From: Yoonia sp035117555
GTDB lineage: Bacteria > Pseudomonadota > Alphaproteobacteria > Rhodobacterales > Rhodobacteraceae
DNA: 64,000 nucleotides
Assembly: GCF_035117555.1 (NCBI RefSeq)
Contig: NZ_JAYKPK010000009.1
Span: 108,986 to 172,985, forward strand
Reading direction: 5' to 3'
The notes under the pieces were generated by a model. It ran no database searches. It worked only from the letters and a program-made list of their open reading frames with translations, and was not told the origin of the DNA. Position 1 is the stretch's first letter; the number at the start of each line of letters is the position of its first letter. Both the position numbers and the translations under genes were made by a program. Positions 1-8,857 of this stretch are shown piece after piece.

Positions 1-2
1 TC

Positions 3-56
3 GCCGCGGTCGTGGCGTTTTTACCCGCCCAGCAAGGCAAATGGCGGCGCGCCTGA
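3..56 (+). CDS. C-terminal end of an upstream gene (partial)
   Basis: An open frame runs in from the window edge and stops with TGA directly before the bluB ATG (TGAATG). It encodes about 17 residues, with a hydrophobic stretch (AAVVAFLP) followed by a basic tail (KWRRA), as in the last helix and cytoplasmic end of a membrane transporter. The zero-base junction suggests translational coupling with bluB. Too little is present to name a family. Confidence 0.35.
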   Translation, partial: AAVVAFLPAQQGKWRRA

Positions 57-680
57 ATGGACCTGACCCAAACCCACCGCGACGCGCTCAACGACATCCT
101 GCAATGGCGGCGCGACGTGCGACACTTTCTGCCCGACACGATTGACCCCACCGTCATGGACCGCCTGCGCAGCGCGATGGATCTTGCCCCCTCGGTGGGC
201 AATGCGCGGCCATGGCGGGTGATCGAAGTCGCCTCCCCCGCTTTGCGCGCGCAGATCATCGCGAATTTCGAGACGGCCAATCAATCAGCCGGTGCGATCT
301 ACAACGGCGATCAGCAAAGCGATTACTTCGCCCTCAAACTCGCCGGGCTACGCGACGCGCCCATCCAGCTTGCCGTCTTCACCGCCACTAACCCGGCAGA
401 GGGGCACGGCCTCGGCCGCCAATCCATGCCGGAAATGCTGGCCTATTCAACCGTTTGCGCGATCCACACGCTCTGGCTGGCTGCAAGGGCGGAAAACCTC
501 GGGTTGGGCTGGGTTTCCATTCTTGATCCCAACGAAGTCGCCCGCATCCTCGACGTCCCCGACCATTGGCATCTGACCGGCTATCTCTGCCTCGGCCAGG
601 CGGCACAGGACGACGACACACCACTGCTGCACCGCGTGAACTGGCAGCAAAACACCCCCAGCCACTGGCAAAAGCGCTGA
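57..680 (+). CDS. bluB: 5,6-dimethylbenzimidazole synthase (BluB)
   Basis: BluB uses reduced FMN and oxygen to convert FMN into 5,6-dimethylbenzimidazole, the lower ligand of cobalamin. The 207-residue protein has the nitroreductase-fold features typical of the family: RRDVRHF near residue 18, the APSVGNARPWR flavin-binding segment near 45-55, and GLGWVSILDP near 150. The length fits the family. The ATG follows the stop of an upstream frame immediately, so it may be the last gene of an operon entering from the left. The downstream gene is convergent. No other cobalamin gene is visible in the window. Confidence 0.9.
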   Translation: MDLTQTHRDALNDILQWRRDVRHFLPDTIDPTVMDRLRSAMDLAPSVGNARPWRVIEVASPALRAQIIANFETANQSAGAIYNGDQQSDYFALKLAGLRDAPIQLAVFTATNPAEGHGLGRQSMPEMLAYSTVCAIHTLWLAARAENLGLGWVSILDPNEVARILDVPDHWHLTGYLCLGQAAQDDDTPLLHRVNWQQNTPSHWQKR

Positions 681-747
681 CGCCACCCCTTGCCCCGCAG
701 CTTCTTATTTCAAAAAATACTCCCGCGCGGCAGGCCTTTGTCGCGCC

Positions 748-2409
748 TTAGCGCGACAAAGCAGCATCCCGCACAGCGCTCAACGTGGCCCGGGTCGACA
801 AAGCCTCTTCATCCACCTTGCAGGCGATGATGGACAGCTTGCCCGAGTCTTTCGCCCGCGCAAAGGCTGCCGCAAAATCAGCCGTCGTCGTCACCACCTC
901 GCCATAACCGCCATAGGCCCGCGCCAATGCAGCAAAGTCAGGGTTCGCCAATGCCGTCCCAGACACCCGCCCAGGATAGGTCTTTTCCTGATGCATGCGG
1001 ATCGTGCCGTATTGGCCATTGTCCATCACCACGACAATCGGGGTCGCGCCATGCTGGATCGCCGTGGAAAGCTCATTGCAGGTCATCTGGAAACAGCCAT
1101 CACCTGCCAGACAGACCACCCTCCGGTCAGGATATTGCAGCGAGGCCGCAATCGCCGCCGGAAAACCGTAACCCATAGACCCCGATGTCGGCGCCAATTG
1201 CGTGCCATGTTTCTTGTAAACGAAATAGCGATGCAGCCAGGCCGCGTAATTCCCCGCCCCATTGGTCACCATCGCATCCTCGGGCAGATTGTCCGACAGC
1301 CATTTGATCACCTCTTCCTGTTTCAGCGCACCGGGGCTTTCCTGCGGCGCTATCCAGGCATCACGATCCGCCCGCGCGGCGGCAGTCCATTCCGCCCATT
1401 CCCCGACAGGCTCTGCCACAGCCAGCGCGCGCAGCGCCGCCGGGGCCGTGGCCACCACACCGATATCGGGGGCATAGACACGGCCAATCTCATCGCCAGA
1501 GGCATGGATATGGATGATGGTTTTCTGCGGGTTCCCCGGATCGACCAGCGTATAGCCCTGCGTTTCAATATCGCCAAACCTTGTGCCGATCAGCAACAGC
1601 AGATCCGCTTCCCGCACCCGCGCCGCCAGACGCGGATTGACCCCGACATTCAGATCACCGCCGTAACAGGGATGACGGTTGTCGATATAATCCTGCCGAC
1701 GCAGCCCGGCCACAACCGGGATCTGCTGCTTTTCAACAAAACTCTGCACATCCGCCTGCGCCTGCGCGTTCCAATGCGGCCCTCCGACGACAACCAAGGG
1801 CCGTTTCGCCTGACCCAAAGCCTGCAGGATCGCCTGCGTCGCATGGCCCGACATCTCGCCCGGCACCATCTGCGGGATGCGCAGATCAGGCACATCCGCC
1901 GCCGCACTCAGCATATTCTCAGGCAGCGCCAGCACCACCGGTCCCGGACGTCCCGACATCGCCACCCGGAACGCGCGACCGATATATTCCGGCAAACGAT
2001 CCGTATCATCCACCTGCGCCACCCATTTGGCGATGCCGCCAAACATCGCGCGGTAATCGACTTCCTGAAACGTCTCGCGATCGGTATGACGGTTGTCGAT
2101 CTGGCCCACAAACAGCACCATCGGCGTGCTGTCCTGCATTGCCACATGAATACCCGCGCTGGCATTGGTCGCCCCCGGCCCGCGGGTGACAAAACACACA
2201 CCGGGCGTGCCGGTCATCTTGCCATAGGCCTCAGCCATCATTGCGGCACCGCCTTCCTGACGGCAGACGATATTGGCAATGCCAGAGTCATAAAGCCCGT
2301 CCAATGCCGCCAGAAAACTCTCCCCCGGCACCGAGAATACCCGCCGCACACCCAGCTTCACCAATTGGTCGCTCAGGATTTTACCGCCGTGTCTTTGCAT
2401 GAAATTCAC
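748..2409 (-). CDS. thiamine pyrophosphate-dependent enzyme, acetolactate synthase-like
   Basis: A 553-residue protein with the three-domain layout of the acetolactate synthase/benzoylformate decarboxylase superfamily. The N-terminal domain has the catalytic glutamate context (VCRQEGGAAMMAEAYG, about residues 48-63) and the RGPGATNA turn. The C-terminal domain carries the TPP/Mg motif GDGCFQ...DNGQYGT (about 430-465). No regulatory subunit gene (ilvH) is adjacent, and the gene stands alone between convergent bluB and a divergent FMN reductase. It is therefore more likely a catabolic or uncharacterised TPP enzyme than the branched-chain biosynthetic IlvB. The substrate cannot be read from sequence. 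Confidence 0.82.
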   Translation of the reverse strand: MNFMQRHGGKILSDQLVKLGVRRVFSVPGESFLAALDGLYDSGIANIVCRQEGGAAMMAEAYGKMTGTPGVCFVTRGPGATNASAGIHVAMQDSTPMVLFVGQIDNRHTDRETFQEVDYRAMFGGIAKWVAQVDDTDRLPEYIGRAFRVAMSGRPGPVVLALPENMLSAAADVPDLRIPQMVPGEMSGHATQAILQALGQAKRPLVVVGGPHWNAQAQADVQSFVEKQQIPVVAGLRRQDYIDNRHPCYGGDLNVGVNPRLAARVREADLLLLIGTRFGDIETQGYTLVDPGNPQKTIIHIHASGDEIGRVYAPDIGVVATAPAALRALAVAEPVGEWAEWTAAARADRDAWIAPQESPGALKQEEVIKWLSDNLPEDAMVTNGAGNYAAWLHRYFVYKKHGTQLAPTSGSMGYGFPAAIAASLQYPDRRVVCLAGDGCFQMTCNELSTAIQHGATPIVVVMDNGQYGTIRMHQEKTYPGRVSGTALANPDFAALARAYGGYGEVVTTTADFAAAFARAKDSGKLSIIACKVDEEALSTRATLSAVRDAALSR

Positions 2410-2503
2410 CTTTATCCAGTTACCCCGATGATGGGTGAAAGGTGCGGGTTGTTCAATCGGGCAAACGATTTAAGTAGCCACCCAGACAGTGAAAGGTATC
2501 CTG

Positions 2504-3034
2504 ATGACAAACCTGCTCGGCATTTCCGGGTCTTTGCGTAAAGCCTCGACCAACACCATGCTGCTGCGTAACGCGGCTGCGATCTTCAACCCCGACACCT
2601 TCGTCGAAGGCGATATCCGCTTCCCGCTTTACGACGGTGATCTTGAAACGGCGGACGGTATTCCCGCCGCCGTGCAGACCTTGGCGGATCAGATCAAAGC
2701 CGCCGATGCGGTGATCATCGCAACCCCGGAATATAACAAAGCCATGTCCGGCGTGCTGAAAAACGCGCTCGACTGGGTCAGCCGGACCGAAGGCAACCCG
2801 TGGAAAAACAAACCGCTCGCCATCATGTCTGCCACCGCCGGGCGCGCCGGGGGTGAGAGGACGCAATTCTCACTGCGGCTCGGCATGATGACCTTCCGCC
2901 CGCATATCCTGCAAGGGCCGGAAGTGTTGGTCGCCAATTCCAACAAGGAATTCGACAACAACGGCAAGCTGACGGGTGAATTATACGTCAAGCTGCTGAC
3001 AGAACTGATGGATGATCTGCGCGCTTTGGTCTAA
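2504..3034 (+). CDS. NADPH-dependent FMN reductase / quinone reductase family
   Basis: A 176-residue flavodoxin-fold protein. The phosphate-binding GISGSLRKASTN motif lies at residues 5-16 and the flavin-contact segment ATPEYNKAMSGVLKNALDW at about 75-93. These are typical of the ChrR/YieF/ArsH-like NADPH:FMN or quinone reductases, which transfer two electrons and limit radical formation. The ATG at 2504 is chosen over an in-frame GTG at 2489 because GAAAGG sits seven bases upstream of it. A small membrane protein gene follows after 26 bases on the same strand and may be cotranscribed. The physiological substrate is unknown. Confidence 0.82.
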   Translation: MTNLLGISGSLRKASTNTMLLRNAAAIFNPDTFVEGDIRFPLYDGDLETADGIPAAVQTLADQIKAADAVIIATPEYNKAMSGVLKNALDWVSRTEGNPWKNKPLAIMSATAGRAGGERTQFSLRLGMMTFRPHILQGPEVLVANSNKEFDNNGKLTGELYVKLLTELMDDLRALV

Positions 3035-3060
3035 AGCAAAGCCAAAGCAAAGGATTTTCC

Positions 3061-3447
3061 ATGGCCAGAGGCGCAGGCGGCAGCGACGGTGGTAGCACCC
3101 AATTTCTTGTTGGCCTGATCATGATGATCGGCGGCGGCTATCTGCTGCTCAACGGGATCGTGGTGCGGCCCAATTTTGGCGGACGCGTCTTTGGTCTGGG
3201 CGGCATGCCGGTCACATCCGGTATGATCCTGATCCCGCTGATGTTCGGGATCGGGATGATCTTTTACAACAGCAAGAGCTGGCTTGGCTGGATCATCGCG
3301 GGCGCATCGCTGATCGCGCTTATCTTTGGCGTGATCGCCAATACCAGCGTGCAATTCGCACGGCTCAGTATTTTTGACCTTCTGGTGATCATGGTCCTGC
3401 TGGTCGGCGGTCTGGGGCTGTTCCTGCGATCCCTGCGCAAGTCATAA
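3061..3447 (+). CDS. small multi-pass membrane protein, unknown function
   Basis: A 128-residue protein. After a short Gly/Ser-rich N-terminus (GAGGSDGGST) it has hydrophobic segments at about residues 15-32, 50-68, 73-92 and 104-122, so probably four membrane spans, ending in a basic RSLRKS tail. I recognise no catalytic motif. It lies 26 bases behind the FMN reductase on the same strand, with AAAGGA upstream of the ATG, so cotranscription is likely. The downstream neighbour is convergent with a five-base gap. Confidence 0.7.
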   Translation: MARGAGGSDGGSTQFLVGLIMMIGGGYLLLNGIVVRPNFGGRVFGLGGMPVTSGMILIPLMFGIGMIFYNSKSWLGWIIAGASLIALIFGVIANTSVQFARLSIFDLLVIMVLLVGGLGLFLRSLRKS

Positions 3448-3452
3448 GCGCA

Positions 3453-5024
3453 TCAATAGCCCAAAGCACAGCCATCCTTGCGCGGATCAGAGCCGCCTTC
3501 CAGCACGCCAGTGTCATGGATCAGGATCGCCTGCGCGCCACCAATCGCCGTATCCGGCCTGCGCACATCATGCCCAAGACCCACCAACGCAGCTTTGACC
3601 GCATCGCTATAGCCATCCTCGACATTCAGCACCTTGCCATCGGCAAAACAGCGCGGCGCATCGATGGCCGCCTGCGGTGACAGGCCGAAATCGGTGATAT
3701 TGCTGACAAAGCGCGCATGGCCCGTGGATTGATATTGCCCGCCCATGACGCCAAAAGGCATCAGCACCTTGCCATCCTTTTTCAACATCGCCGGAATGAT
3801 CGTATGCATTGGGCGCTTGCCGGGGCCGACTTCATTCGGGTGGCCTTGCTCTAGCGTGAAACCGGCACCCCGGTTCTGAAACAGAATACCGAACCTATCT
3901 GACGCGATCCCCGATCCAAAGCCATGGAACACCGAATAGATCAGCGACACCGCCATCCGGTCCTTATCGACCACCGTGATATAGATCGTATCCTTATGCA
4001 CCGCCTCTGCCCCCGGCAATGCGGCAGGCATCGCGCGGGCCGGATCGATCAGCGCGGCAAGCTTCGCCGCCGTTTCCGGTGCGGTCATATGATCCAGTCG
4101 GGTCATGTAATCCGGATCAGCCATAAACCTGTTGCGGGTATCATAGGCCAGCTTCGTCGCCTCCGCCTCGATATGCGCGCGCTCCGCCCCCCAAGGGTCC
4201 ATCGCCGCAATGTCGAAATGCTTGAGGATATTGAGCAACAGGATCGCCGTCGCCCCCTGCCCATTGGGCGGATGCTCATAAAGCTCCAGCCCGCCATAAC
4301 CGCCCATCACCGGATCGGTGTAATCGCAGGCCGTCGCTGCAAAATCCTCCAATGTATGGCAGCCACCCTGCGCACGCAGAGCAGTGACCATATCCTCGGC
4401 CACCTCGCCCTCATAGAACCCGGCACGGCCCTCCAGCGCGATCCGGCGCAAGGCCTCGGCCTGTTTGGGCGCGGCAAAGATCTGCCCCGCGCGCAGCGGC
4501 TCGCCACCCCGCAAAAACATATCGCGCGCCATGCCTGACAGGTGTTTCGCCTGCGCCCAGTCACTGGCGACACGTTCCGCCACCGGCACGCCGCTTTCGG
4601 CATAATGGATCGCGGGGGCCAGCACCGCCTTCAGCCCCATCCTGCCCCAATCCTTGGACAAGCGGCAAAACGCATCCACCGCCCCTGGCACGGTGACCGC
4701 ATCGGCAGAATAAGGCGCAATCACCGGCCCCTTTGCACGCAAAGCCTGCGCTTCAATACCGCCGGGCGCGCGGCCCGACCCGTTCAGCGCCAGCACCCGG
4801 TCTTCCCCGGGTGGGGTGAAGAGCACGAAACAATCGCCACCAATGCCTGTCATCTGCGGCTCACAAATCCCCAGCAGCACGGCACCCGCTATGGCCGCAT
4901 CCATCGCATTGCCGCCCGATTCCAGCATCTGCACCGCGACCTTGGCCGCAAGCGGATGTGATGTGGCACAGATGCCATTGGTTGCATAAACCGCCGACCG
5001 GCCGGTCTGATGAAAATTGCGCAT
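3453..5024 (-). CDS. gamma-glutamyltransferase family Ntn-hydrolase
   Basis: A 523-residue member of the gamma-glutamyltransferase/acylase family, made as a precursor that cleaves itself to expose a catalytic threonine. The N-terminus has AAKVAVQMLESGGNAMDAAIA and GIGGDCFVLF (about 26-68). The cleavage region is KDTIYITVVD (about 335-344), with the Thr after Asp as the expected nucleophile. PFGVMGGQYQ and the C-terminal GGSDPRKDG loop also fit. There is no signal peptide, so it is probably cytoplasmic. Many such proteins act on gamma-glutamyl compounds or acylated antibiotics rather than on glutathione, so the substrate is left open. GGAG lies a short distance before the ATG. Confidence 0.85.
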   Translation of the reverse strand: MRNFHQTGRSAVYATNGICATSHPLAAKVAVQMLESGGNAMDAAIAGAVLLGICEPQMTGIGGDCFVLFTPPGEDRVLALNGSGRAPGGIEAQALRAKGPVIAPYSADAVTVPGAVDAFCRLSKDWGRMGLKAVLAPAIHYAESGVPVAERVASDWAQAKHLSGMARDMFLRGGEPLRAGQIFAAPKQAEALRRIALEGRAGFYEGEVAEDMVTALRAQGGCHTLEDFAATACDYTDPVMGGYGGLELYEHPPNGQGATAILLLNILKHFDIAAMDPWGAERAHIEAEATKLAYDTRNRFMADPDYMTRLDHMTAPETAAKLAALIDPARAMPAALPGAEAVHKDTIYITVVDKDRMAVSLIYSVFHGFGSGIASDRFGILFQNRGAGFTLEQGHPNEVGPGKRPMHTIIPAMLKKDGKVLMPFGVMGGQYQSTGHARFVSNITDFGLSPQAAIDAPRCFADGKVLNVEDGYSDAVKAALVGLGHDVRRPDTAIGGAQAILIHDTGVLEGGSDPRKDGCALGY

Positions 5025-5216
5025 CTCTCACTCCCTCAATCCCCGCCCGACCCTAAGACAATCGCCAGCCGCTGCAATGGCAATCTGGGGCTTTTGCTTT
5101 GCGCGGCAGAGGCCTACAAACCATCAACATCGTCAGAGTATAAATATCCTCCGGGGGACATGCCGCAGGCATGGGGGGGTGGAAAACCCCCTGCACCATT
5201 CACAAAAGGACGCAAC

Positions 5217-5669
5217 ATGCGCGTTGACTACCCGACATTGCACAAAACCATCGCCGCCCTGACGGAAGGCGAAACCGATACCGTCGCCCTGATGGCGACA
5301 CTCGCCTGCGAGGTGCATCACAGCGATAGCCGGTTCGACTGGACCGGCTTTTACCGCGTCACCGCACCGGAATTGTTGAAGATCGGCCCCTATCAAGGCG
5401 GCCATGGCTGCCTCGTGATCCCGTTTTCACGCGGCGTCTGCGGTGCGGCCGCGCGCACAGGTCAAGTGCAACTGGTTCCCGATGTCGATGCTTTTCCCGG
5501 TCATATCGCCTGCGCGAGCAGCACAAGGTCCGAACTGGTGCTGCCGGTGTTTGACGGCACAGGTGCTGTGATCGGCGTTTTCGATATCGACAGCGATCAG
5601 CCTGATGCCTTTACGCAAGATGATGCCGAGGCGATGACACAGATCCTGCAAAGCGTTTTTGCACGCTGA
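5217..5669 (+). CDS. msrC: free methionine-(R)-sulfoxide reductase (GAF domain)
   Basis: A 150-residue single-GAF-domain enzyme that reduces free Met-R-sulfoxide using thioredoxin. All three cysteines used by the E. coli YebR type are present: Cys65 (GHGCLVIPF), Cys75 (GVCGAA) and Cys99 (HIACAS). The SRFDWTGFYR and GVFDIDSDQPDAF segments also match. The ATG at 5217 with AAAAGGA just upstream is chosen; longer in-frame extensions to 5010 run through a repeat-containing intergenic stretch. The 192 bases before the gene hold a G-run/C-run hairpin at about 5174-5192 and a degenerate copy of the AAATATCCCCGCCGGAGG-type repeat at about 5142-5172. Confidence 0.88.
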   Translation: MRVDYPTLHKTIAALTEGETDTVALMATLACEVHHSDSRFDWTGFYRVTAPELLKIGPYQGGHGCLVIPFSRGVCGAAARTGQVQLVPDVDAFPGHIACASSTRSELVLPVFDGTGAVIGVFDIDSDQPDAFTQDDAEAMTQILQSVFAR

Positions 5670-5697
5670 CGCTTTTGCCACGGCCAAGGCCGCAGCA

Positions 5698-5715
5698 ATG
5701 CCTCCGGCGGGGATA
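5698..5715. repeat. intergenic GCCTCCGGCGGGGATA-type repeat
   Basis: ATGCCTCCGGCGGGGATA lies between msrC and the homocysteine methyltransferase gene. The same 18 bases recur at 30589 downstream of rnr. Degenerate relatives in the opposite orientation lie at about 715-736 and 5142-5172. The GCC...GGC arms can form a short hairpin. Confidence 0.6.
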
Positions 5716-5796
5716 CGTAGTTGAATTCGCGCTTTGCGCGATTTCAACGGCTCGGACGATGCTGGTAAGACAAAGCCCGACAGGAGAATGAAGAGA

Positions 5797-6669
5797 ATGA
5801 AGCAGATCACCCTTCTGGATGGCGGCATGGGGCAGGAACTCATCCACCGCTCCGGCCAGCCGCCGACCCCGCTCTGGTCCACGCAGGTCATGGTCGATCA
5901 CCCTGGCATGGTCGCTGCCGTGCATGCCGATTACCGCGCGGCAGGGGCGACGGTGCATACTGCCAATACTTACGCGATCCACCGCGACCGGCTGGCGGGC
6001 ACCGGGCGCGAAGATCAATTCGCCACATTGATCGCCGCCGCCTTGCAAGAGGCGCAAGGCACCGGTCGGATCGCCGGGGCCATCGGGCCGCTCGTCGCCA
6101 GCTACCGCCCGGATGCGCACCCCGCCCATGAGATCGCTGTCCCGCTTTATGCCGAGGTGGCCAATCTGCTCGCCCCGCAGGTCGATCTGATCATCTGCGA
6201 AACCGTCGCCTCCCTTGCCCATGCACGCGCCGTGCTGGCGGGGGCCTTGCCCAGCGGCAAACCGATCTGGCTGTCGGTCACCGTCGATGACGAAGACGGC
6301 AGCCGCCTGCGCTCGGGCGAGGCACTCGCCGATCTGCGCGATGTCGCGCAAGGGGCCAGCGCCCTGCTCGCCAATTGCTCAGCGCCAGAGGCGATGGCAG
6401 CCGCGATGGAGGTATTCCGCCAAGGCGACCTGCCCTTCGGGGCCTATGCCAATGGTTTTACCCAGATCACCAAAGATTTCCTGCAAGACAAACCCACCGT
6501 CGATGCGCTGCAGGCGCGCCGCGATCTGGGGCCAGATGCCTATGCGCAATTCGCCTTGGGCTGGATCGGTCAAGGCGCCAGCATCGTCGGCGGCTGCTGC
6601 GAGGTCGGGCCTGCCCATATCGCGCGGCTTGCGCAGGCGATCCGCGACGCGGGACATGAGGTGGTGTGA
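5797..6669 (+). CDS. homocysteine S-methyltransferase family protein
   Basis: A 290-residue (beta/alpha)8 enzyme of the MmuM/BHMT family, which moves a methyl group to the thiol of homocysteine through a zinc-bound thiolate. The N-terminus has LLDGGMGQEL. The zinc ligands are expected at the cysteine of ANCSAPEA (about 200) and the paired cysteines of GGCCEVGP (about 270). The ATG at 5797 has AGGAG ten bases upstream; the ATG at 5788 is too close to it. The methyl donor (S-methylmethionine, betaine, dimethylsulfonioacetate or other) cannot be told from sequence. A role in methylated-sulfur metabolism is plausible in a marine bacterium but is inference. Confidence 0.82.
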   Translation: MKQITLLDGGMGQELIHRSGQPPTPLWSTQVMVDHPGMVAAVHADYRAAGATVHTANTYAIHRDRLAGTGREDQFATLIAAALQEAQGTGRIAGAIGPLVASYRPDAHPAHEIAVPLYAEVANLLAPQVDLIICETVASLAHARAVLAGALPSGKPIWLSVTVDDEDGSRLRSGEALADLRDVAQGASALLANCSAPEAMAAAMEVFRQGDLPFGAYANGFTQITKDFLQDKPTVDALQARRDLGPDAYAQFALGWIGQGASIVGGCCEVGPAHIARLAQAIRDAGHEVV

Positions 6670-6697
6670 TAGCGGACGGGTCGCGCTGCGGCGATTC

Positions 6698-7684
6698 CTA
6701 TCTGCTTTTAGCCTCGGATTTCGCCGGGCTGCTGGCCAGATAGGCCCATCTGAAAAACGCCGCATCCGACATCGCGCGGATCACCAGGGCAATGCCCGCC
6801 GTCGCCACCACGGCGAAGATAAGCCGCCCGATCAGCACCCCGCTGATATCGGCACCAATCGCCATCACGACCAAAGTATCCTCGATGACACTATGCGCAA
6901 AGCCCATGAAAACGCAGGACAAAAACACCTGCCTTGGCGACACCGAGCCGGACCGCGCCTCGCGGATCAACAGCCCACCGCCGTAGGAGATGCCCAAAAA
7001 CAGCCCTACCGCTGTCAGATGCCCGGCCTCGCCCTTGATCCCCGCCAGGCGCAGCAGCGGGGCCAGCGCCCGCATCAGCAGCGCCAGAATGCCGGTGACT
7101 TTCAGCAATTCCAGCCCCCATGACAGCACCAGCAGGATCACCAGCATCCAGGCCATCATGACCCCCAATTGCCAAAAGAATGCCGACCACGCCAGCGTCT
7201 GCGCGGTAGGTACCCAGGCCGGGTTCACCGGCTGCGCCAGCCAACCCGTCGCCGTCAGCAGCTGATGCAGGATCAGCGCATAGATCACCCCGCCTGCGAC
7301 GCGCAGGAGGGTCGTGACAATCATCCGCGGCCCGGCCTTTTCAATGATCTTCTGTTCCACCGGTAAACCATGCGCGAACAGCAACAGCGCCGAAAACACG
7401 GTGACATCCGCCACACTTAATGTCTCCATCGGCACCAGCACGAAGACCAGCGCCACCGCGCCCCAGATACCGATCAGCATCCCGCTGAGCCATGCGAGCC
7501 CCAGTTCCGGCGGCAACCCCACCAGCGCCATCACCGGCGCGAAAGCGGGTGCGATCGCATCGATCACCCCCAGCCGCGCCAGAATTTCGGTCGCGATGGT
7601 GATCGGCACGATGATCCGCGCCAGCAGCCAATAGATGCCGAAAGTATCACGGGTTTTTTGCAGGGCAGTATCAAGGTCTTGCAT
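6698..7684 (-). CDS. nucleoside recognition (Gate) domain membrane protein
   Basis: A 328-residue integral membrane protein with about eight hydrophobic segments, resembling the YjiH/SpmA-B Gate-domain family related to concentrative nucleoside transporters. Recognisable parts are the short acidic N-terminus MQDLDTALQKTRDTFG, two homologous hydrophobic halves, and the GISYGGGLLI and GFAHSVIEDT loops. The ATG at 7684 is taken because the upstream extension enters the divergent lrp promoter region. It is transcribed away from an Lrp-family regulator with an operator-like palindrome between them, so control by that regulator is likely. The transported compound is unknown. Confidence 0.75.
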   Translation of the reverse strand: MQDLDTALQKTRDTFGIYWLLARIIVPITIATEILARLGVIDAIAPAFAPVMALVGLPPELGLAWLSGMLIGIWGAVALVFVLVPMETLSVADVTVFSALLLFAHGLPVEQKIIEKAGPRMIVTTLLRVAGGVIYALILHQLLTATGWLAQPVNPAWVPTAQTLAWSAFFWQLGVMMAWMLVILLVLSWGLELLKVTGILALLMRALAPLLRLAGIKGEAGHLTAVGLFLGISYGGGLLIREARSGSVSPRQVFLSCVFMGFAHSVIEDTLVVMAIGADISGVLIGRLIFAVVATAGIALVIRAMSDAAFFRWAYLASSPAKSEAKSR

Positions 7685-7760
7685 CAGGTCACTCCGGTCA
7701 GATTGCCCCGCCCTGCTAACCTGCCTCGCGTCGCATTTGTGGTCATTGATTGCGGCTTTG

Positions 7761-7775
7761 TGCAATATTATTGCA
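7761..7775. promoter_or_regulatory. Lrp-type operator candidate
   Basis: TGCAATATTATTGCA is a perfect six-base inverted repeat with a three-base centre. It lies 26 bases before the Lrp-family start and 77 bases before the divergent Gate-domain gene. AT-centred 15-bp dyads are typical of Lrp/AsnC sites. Binding by the neighbouring regulator is inferred. Confidence 0.5.
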
Positions 7776-7800
7776 AACTCGTCCAGAAAGGACCGAACCC

Positions 7801-8253
7801 ATGGACCGGATCGACCGCAAATTGCTGACCCTGCTGCAACAGGACGCATCGCGCACCAATCTTGACCTCGCCGATGCTGTCGGCCTGTCGCCGTCAAGCT
7901 GCCTGCGCCGGGTCCACCGGCTGCGCAAGTCGGGCATCATTGACCGGATCGTCGCACGCCTGAACCCGGCCAAGGCAGGCCGCGTGCTGAAAGCCTTGGT
8001 CACGGTCGAACTCAAACTGCATGGCGACCAGCATATGCGCCGGTTTCTGGAACAGGCCACGGCCGAACCGGCTGTTTCCCAGGCCTATGCCGTCACCGGT
8101 GAGACAGATGTCGTGCTGATCCTGTCGCTGCGCGATATGGCGGAATTCGACGCGCTCTGCGACCGGCTGTTCCGCGACCAGACCAATGTCGCGCGGTTTT
8201 TCACGATGATGGTGATCCGCACCGCCAAGGATGAAACCGCAATCCCGTTGTGA
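7801..8253 (+). CDS. Lrp/AsnC family transcriptional regulator
   Basis: A 150-residue regulator. The N-terminal helix-turn-helix spans about residues 4-50 (MDRIDRKLLTLLQQDASRTN; DLADAVGLSPSSCLRRV). The C-terminal RAM ligand-binding domain (about 65-145) contains AYAVTGETDVVLIL, the usual glycine-rich effector turn. Such proteins are octamer-forming amino-acid sensors. The ATG at 7801 has AAAGGA upstream. It probably controls the divergent membrane-protein gene and itself through the palindrome at 7761. The effector is unknown. Confidence 0.9.
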   Translation: MDRIDRKLLTLLQQDASRTNLDLADAVGLSPSSCLRRVHRLRKSGIIDRIVARLNPAKAGRVLKALVTVELKLHGDQHMRRFLEQATAEPAVSQAYAVTGETDVVLILSLRDMAEFDALCDRLFRDQTNVARFFTMMVIRTAKDETAIPL

Positions 8254-8314
8254 AATCACGTGCATCACAGGGGATGACACAATAGCCTGCCGACCAAAGC
8301 CAAAGGATCGCCGC

Positions 8315-8857
8315 ATGTCCCAAAAAATCACCCTGTCCTGCCGCTGCGGCGCTGTCGCCATGCAGGCGCAGAACCCGCCGATCCTCAGCGTCGAATGCCT
8401 CTGCACCTCGTGCCGAACGGCGGCGAGCATCATGGACACACTGCCCGGCGCACAGCCGATCCGCGAAGCCAGCGGTGGCACAAGGATGGAAATGTACCGC
8501 AAAGACCGCGTCCATTGCACCAAAGGTGCGCAACATCTGCGCGAATTCCGGCTGACCGCGACGACCAAATCCCGCCGCGTCGTCGCTGCCTGCTGCAACA
8601 CGCCGATGTTTCTGGATTTCACCCAAGGCCATTGGATCGACCTTTACGGCACACTCTGGCCCGCAGGCACCTTGCCGCCCTTGCAAATGCGGACCATGAC
8701 CGGCGATCTGGATGACCCATCCACCCTGCCGGGCGACGTGCCGAACCTCAAATCACATTCGCCACGCTTCTTTATCAAACTGATCAGCGCTTGGGCGGCG
8801 ATGAAATTCCGCACGCCCAAGATTGATGTGCAAGGCAAGCTGGACCTGCCCCTTTAA
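8315..8857 (+). CDS. DUF6151/GFA-like cysteine-rich protein
   Basis: A 180-residue protein with cysteine pairs like those of the glutathione-dependent formaldehyde-activating enzyme fold: CRCGAV near residue 9, CLCTSC near 29-34, and CC near 95. These could bind zinc. It resembles the DUF6151 family, for which no function is established. The ATG at 8315 follows CAAAGGATCG. It lies downstream of the lrp gene on the same strand, with a four-base overlap at its 3' end with the convergent DUF4139 gene. Confidence 0.65.
   Translation: MSQKITLSCRCGAVAMQAQNPPILSVECLCTSCRTAASIMDTLPGAQPIREASGGTRMEMYRKDRVHCTKGAQHLREFRLTATTKSRRVVAACCNTPMFLDFTQGHWIDLYGTLWPAGTLPPLQMRTMTGDLDDPSTLPGDVPNLKSHSPRFFIKLISAWAAMKFRTPKIDVQGKLDLPL

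Noticed and set aside
748..2409. biosynthetic acetolactate synthase IlvB
   Set aside because: No ilvH regulatory subunit or ilvC follows and the gene is isolated, so only the broader TPP-enzyme call is supported.
991..2541. 516-codon open frame opposite the TPP enzyme gene
   Set aside because: It is a high-GC antisense shadow: Arg/His-rich, without motifs, and overlaps a gene with clear TPP motifs. Similar long shadows opposite pyk (24828-25847), pheS (22073-23167) and nagA were rejected for the same reason.
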